Position numbers and translations under genes: made by a program. A stretch of DNA of 64,000 nt, taken from contig NC_082603.1 of NCBI RefSeq assembly GCF_030936135.1, positions 15,344,880 through 15,408,879 of the forward strand. The letters run 5' to 3'. Positions 61,001-64,000 of this stretch are shown in pieces. How positions within the stretch are numbered: the first letter of the stretch is position 1; every line of letters begins with the position of its first letter. Below the pieces are notes generated by a model that saw nothing but the letters and a program-made list of their open reading frames with translations, had not been told where the DNA came from and did not search any database. This DNA comes from Gavia stellata. Lineage: Eukaryota; Chordata; Aves; Gaviiformes; Gaviidae.

Positions 61001-62680
61001 GACCCCTTGAAAATTACTAACTTGGTCCTGATACTTTTCTATTATTTAAAAAGGAGAAGAAAAATTTGACTCCCATTATCACAGAAACAAAGCAAACCAA
61101 AGAGGAAAATCTGCATGATAGGCACTGTGTGTTTTTAGCACCTCTCGTCCTTAGCTCTAAAATGAACTCTAAAATGCACATTTTCTATTTCAAATTGCTG
61201 GTGGTGTAATTAAAATAGATATTTTTACTGAGATTACATACTCTTTCATTTTACAGTGCTAAGGTACTTTAGCATAGACAGTCTTAAGTCCTGAATGTAC
61301 TACCTTGCAAGAAGCTGTTAGGACTATATTCACTCAAAATCTCATTTGTGCATGCATACTCACTACATACCCTTTTCAGATCTTTAGGCCTACTCCAGAC
61401 CTCCTTTTTTTTCTTAAGGAAAACCAGTCAGAGAAGGATAGGGATGCACATTTTAAGAATGGTGTGTTTAAAATCTTCCTGTTTTAATTTAAATAGATTT
61501 CTTGAAATAAATGGAACTTTCAGGCAAAAGAGTGAGGAATCCCTGTTTATACTGGTTAGACTTGCAGCATTCTGTTAACTTCACTTCCACTCCAATGCTG
61601 CATTTTCACCTTACTGGATTTTCTTCCTTCTGATCTTTCAAATTCAGCAGGGAAATAAATATACAATTGTCTTCTACCTGTAGTCCAGAAGAAAAAGGAT
61701 GATAACAATACCAGGCATTGCATAGATACATACATGGATGGCTGTCACGAGAAAGCCTGCTATTTTTGGCCTGTTCTGAATTGCAGTTTGCCTTGAGTTA
61801 TGGTTGTGAGATCGGGGCATCTTCTGTCTACATGTTCGTGCTGTACAGCACCAACAGTGCAGTGGTCTGTCATATCACATGGGGCATTAGGGCAATTCTC
61901 TTTCCCTTTGAATGTTTGTACCTAGTGAACAAATTAATTTGCCACATGTGTCACTGAACATCATGAGGAGTAAAATCTCAGTATTTTGGACAGCATCTCT
62001 ACCAGAGAAAACCTTATCCAGGGTATTAGGCATAAATTCAGTTTCTGAGTGTGATTTCAGCCTTGCTAGAATTTCTGTTGAGGGAGGGCAGGCTGTTTTT
62101 TACAATAAATAATGAAGAACAAAAGTCTTATTGATAATATAAGATATCCCATATACAAGATTCTCTAAATTTGCTGAAAAAGCTGAAAACATTTATTTAT
62201 CATGTGGACAATCTTGTAGAGAAACGGCATAAAGATCTTAGAGAATTGAAAAGCAAAAATCATGTGAAATTCAGTAGGAATATCGTTGCTGTCCTATAGT
62301 AAATGCTACAAAACAGTATAAAATGTGTTAGTACATATTAAATTCAATGAGATTTTCTCATGGGGGATCGACATAGCATCAGAATCCTTGGGGTCTTCTT
62401 TAGGGTTATAGCTACAGACAGCTTTCAGTTCAGATAATGTCTGATGTCTGCATCTGTAACTGCTGTTAACTCCATTGTGCGTACCATATGTGAAGGTTGC
62501 CCATGTACATGTATACTGCACTGAGTAGCTGTAGGCCCATTCTTTCAACTAAGCATGCCCCTTTGTAACTCTGCCCTGTTTCACGTGTATCAATCCGTAT
62601 GCATATTCGTGCACTCAGTATTAGTCTGCTTGTTGGAGACCTGTGAATAAAAATATTATGGGGGGAAGGGAAGGAAAGGA

Positions 62681-62734
62681 TGTACAATTGTACATTTGTC
62701 CTCTATTGTACAATTGTCCTCTACTGTACAATTA
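62681..62734. repeat. Short tandem repeat of TGTACAATTG units
   Basis: Three units start with TGTACAATT at 62681, 62707 and 62725, with tgtcctcta between them. The first begins with a perfect 14-bp palindrome (62681-62694). Confidence 0.85.
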
Positions 62735-63965
62735 AGGACCACAAAAACAATCAATGGGTGTACCACTAACTGCGTAAATATACACTGCTAAGCACAAAGA
62801 AACCTCGCTCTTTTTTTTTTAATATCTAAATATGACTGTAATAAAAAAGAAGTAATAATTATTTGTATTACCCTCTAGACAGGATATATTGCAAAGCGCT
62901 ATACAAAGGGTGGGGTACAGACTCTGAATAGTCTTGTGAAGAGGGCTTTAATTTAGAATAAGAGCTGATCTTCTTGCAGTGGCACACTTCAGAAGCAACT
63001 GTACTGCAGTGAAGGGAGTAATCCCAGCACACACTCAAAATCAGGCCAGTCAGATTGCTTCTGTATTTCATGTTAGGCTCAATTGAATAGCTGTTTCAAA
63101 TGCTTGCACTTTGTGGTGGTATTATCAACACCTGGAAAGGTAGTACTGCTCTCCTGTACTATGTCTCAGTTCTGTTTCTATTTGTCTCCTTCAGTGTTTT
63201 TTCTATAGCCTAGAGAGCACTCAGTAAAGAAGATGGGAGCAGGGACTGACATCCAGGCATGTTTTTTAAAAACATCTTTAATGAGAGAGAGAACAAGTAT
63301 TTCACTCTGTTCACTCAAGCAGAACAAGTTATATATAGTATGTCACTAATACAGAGTGCATGGGCACATAAACCCAGGCATGCTTCCTGCTCCGCTGTCT
63401 GCTTTTTTCTGTGTAGTGATGTTTCACAGAAACTAAAAGGACATAAGCCATTTTATTTCAGTCCCTGCAGCTCCTCAGTGCAGGAACATCATAGATTTTT
63501 TTCTGCTAGGAATAATGAGGATCTCCAGACAATGGTATGAACAGAAAACATGAAACCTATTTTTTCTCCTTTCAAGTCAACAAATATCTTAACCCTAATT
63601 TCAAGACAGAGGTTTGTATTTCCTGTGATTGGACAAACTGTGCAATTTCCCTCTTGTGTGTGGGCTGCCTGCAGCACCCTTGGGCATAGGCAGCAGTGAG
63701 CAGCTGCCTGCGTGCAAGGCTGGAGCCGTCTGCCGAGCGCTGAGCTCTTGCAAACGTATTGGAGACATTGGTCTCCTCTCTGTATTTCTCTGCACATTTT
63801 TTGTCATTTCAGGCTCTGCACCTTTTCTCTTAATCTCTTTTCATGGTGCAACAATGCGTCATTAGTATTTTTACCTAGGTTCTCATCTGTTGGTTTGTGG
63901 GATCCATATGCAGGGTGAGTGGGCAGGAGGCAAAGGCAGTGGGGACTGGCCCGGGCCTGCAGTTT

Positions 63966-64000
63966 GGGCAGGGCCACGGGGGTGAGGAAAGGGGGCCGGG
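63966..64000 (+). repeat. G-rich sequence at the right edge with a G-quadruplex-like pattern
   Basis: Five runs of three to five G (63966-63968, 63971-63973, 63978-63982, 63991-63995, 63998-64000). One loop is eight bases, slightly over the usual limit. The rising GC content from about 63.9 kb could be the edge of another GC-rich region beyond the window. Confidence 0.5.

Larger units (their letters stand above)
50310..64000. other. Upstream intergenic DNA, second part
   Basis: No exon recognised, including none of PLPPR5, which lies in this direction in human. It holds a pyrimidine-rich block (about 54.89-55.27 kb), a pentanucleotide repeat (55.51-55.58 kb), a palindrome (57.99 kb), a short tandem repeat (62.68 kb), and G-rich sequence at the right edge. 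Two AT-rich stretches (54.59-54.76 and 58.69-59.18 kb) look like possible conserved non-coding elements. Confidence 0.65.

Noticed and set aside
41461..64000. Exons of PLPPR5, expected in this direction
   Set aside because: I looked for its membrane segments and C1-C3-like blocks among the translations and found none.
1..64000. CRISPR arrays, tRNA, rRNA, endogenous retroviruses or bacterial-type systems
   Set aside because: No spaced repeat array, no cloverleaf noticed, no retroviral protein blocks or paired LTRs, and the gene structure is that of a vertebrate nucleus.

Overview
This is vertebrate nuclear DNA, almost certainly from a bird. Two 5'-truncated copies of the CR1 non-LTR retrotransposon, with the short CR1 tail repeat and no poly(A) tail, lie at about 34.28-34.74 kb and 49.86-50.31 kb. 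The rest is AT-rich, gene-poor and repeat-poor sequence, except for one CpG island. I cannot name the species. Nothing looks bacterial, phage or plasmid-like.

The window holds one recognisable protein gene, on the minus strand: PLPPR4 (also called LPPR4 or PRG-1), a neuronal six-pass membrane protein related to lipid phosphate phosphatases. All seven coding exons are present and join with GT-AG introns and matching phases into an open frame of 719 codons. The exons, in gene order, are 41048-41125, 26518-26703, 22055-22184, 20148-20343, 15194-15251, 13755-13928 and 10390-11727. The start lies in a CpG island of roughly 0.6 kb (about 40.86-41.46 kb), which holds a perfect palindromic CRE. The last exon encodes the whole 445-residue C-terminal part. 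Catalytic positions of the enzyme family are replaced, as expected for this non-enzymatic branch.

Layout: 1-6.9 kb is sequence downstream of the gene. About 6.9-10.39 kb is the probable 3' UTR. 10.39-41.13 kb is the coding part and introns, with intron 1 (14.3 kb) carrying one CR1 copy. About 41.13-41.46 kb is the 5' UTR/promoter. 41.5-64 kb is upstream intergenic DNA with the second CR1, microsatellites and a few AT-rich stretches that could be regulatory. From human gene order (from memory), PALMD would lie beyond the left edge and PLPPR5 beyond the right edge; neither is seen here.

I found no evidence of a novel gene system. The points worth a second look are regulatory or structural: the promoter CRE, an RE1/NRSF-like half site inside coding exon 1, two strong G-quadruplex motifs on the sense strand of introns, a POU-type palindrome and two candidate non-coding elements upstream, and the exon phases, which allow in-frame skipping of exon 6.
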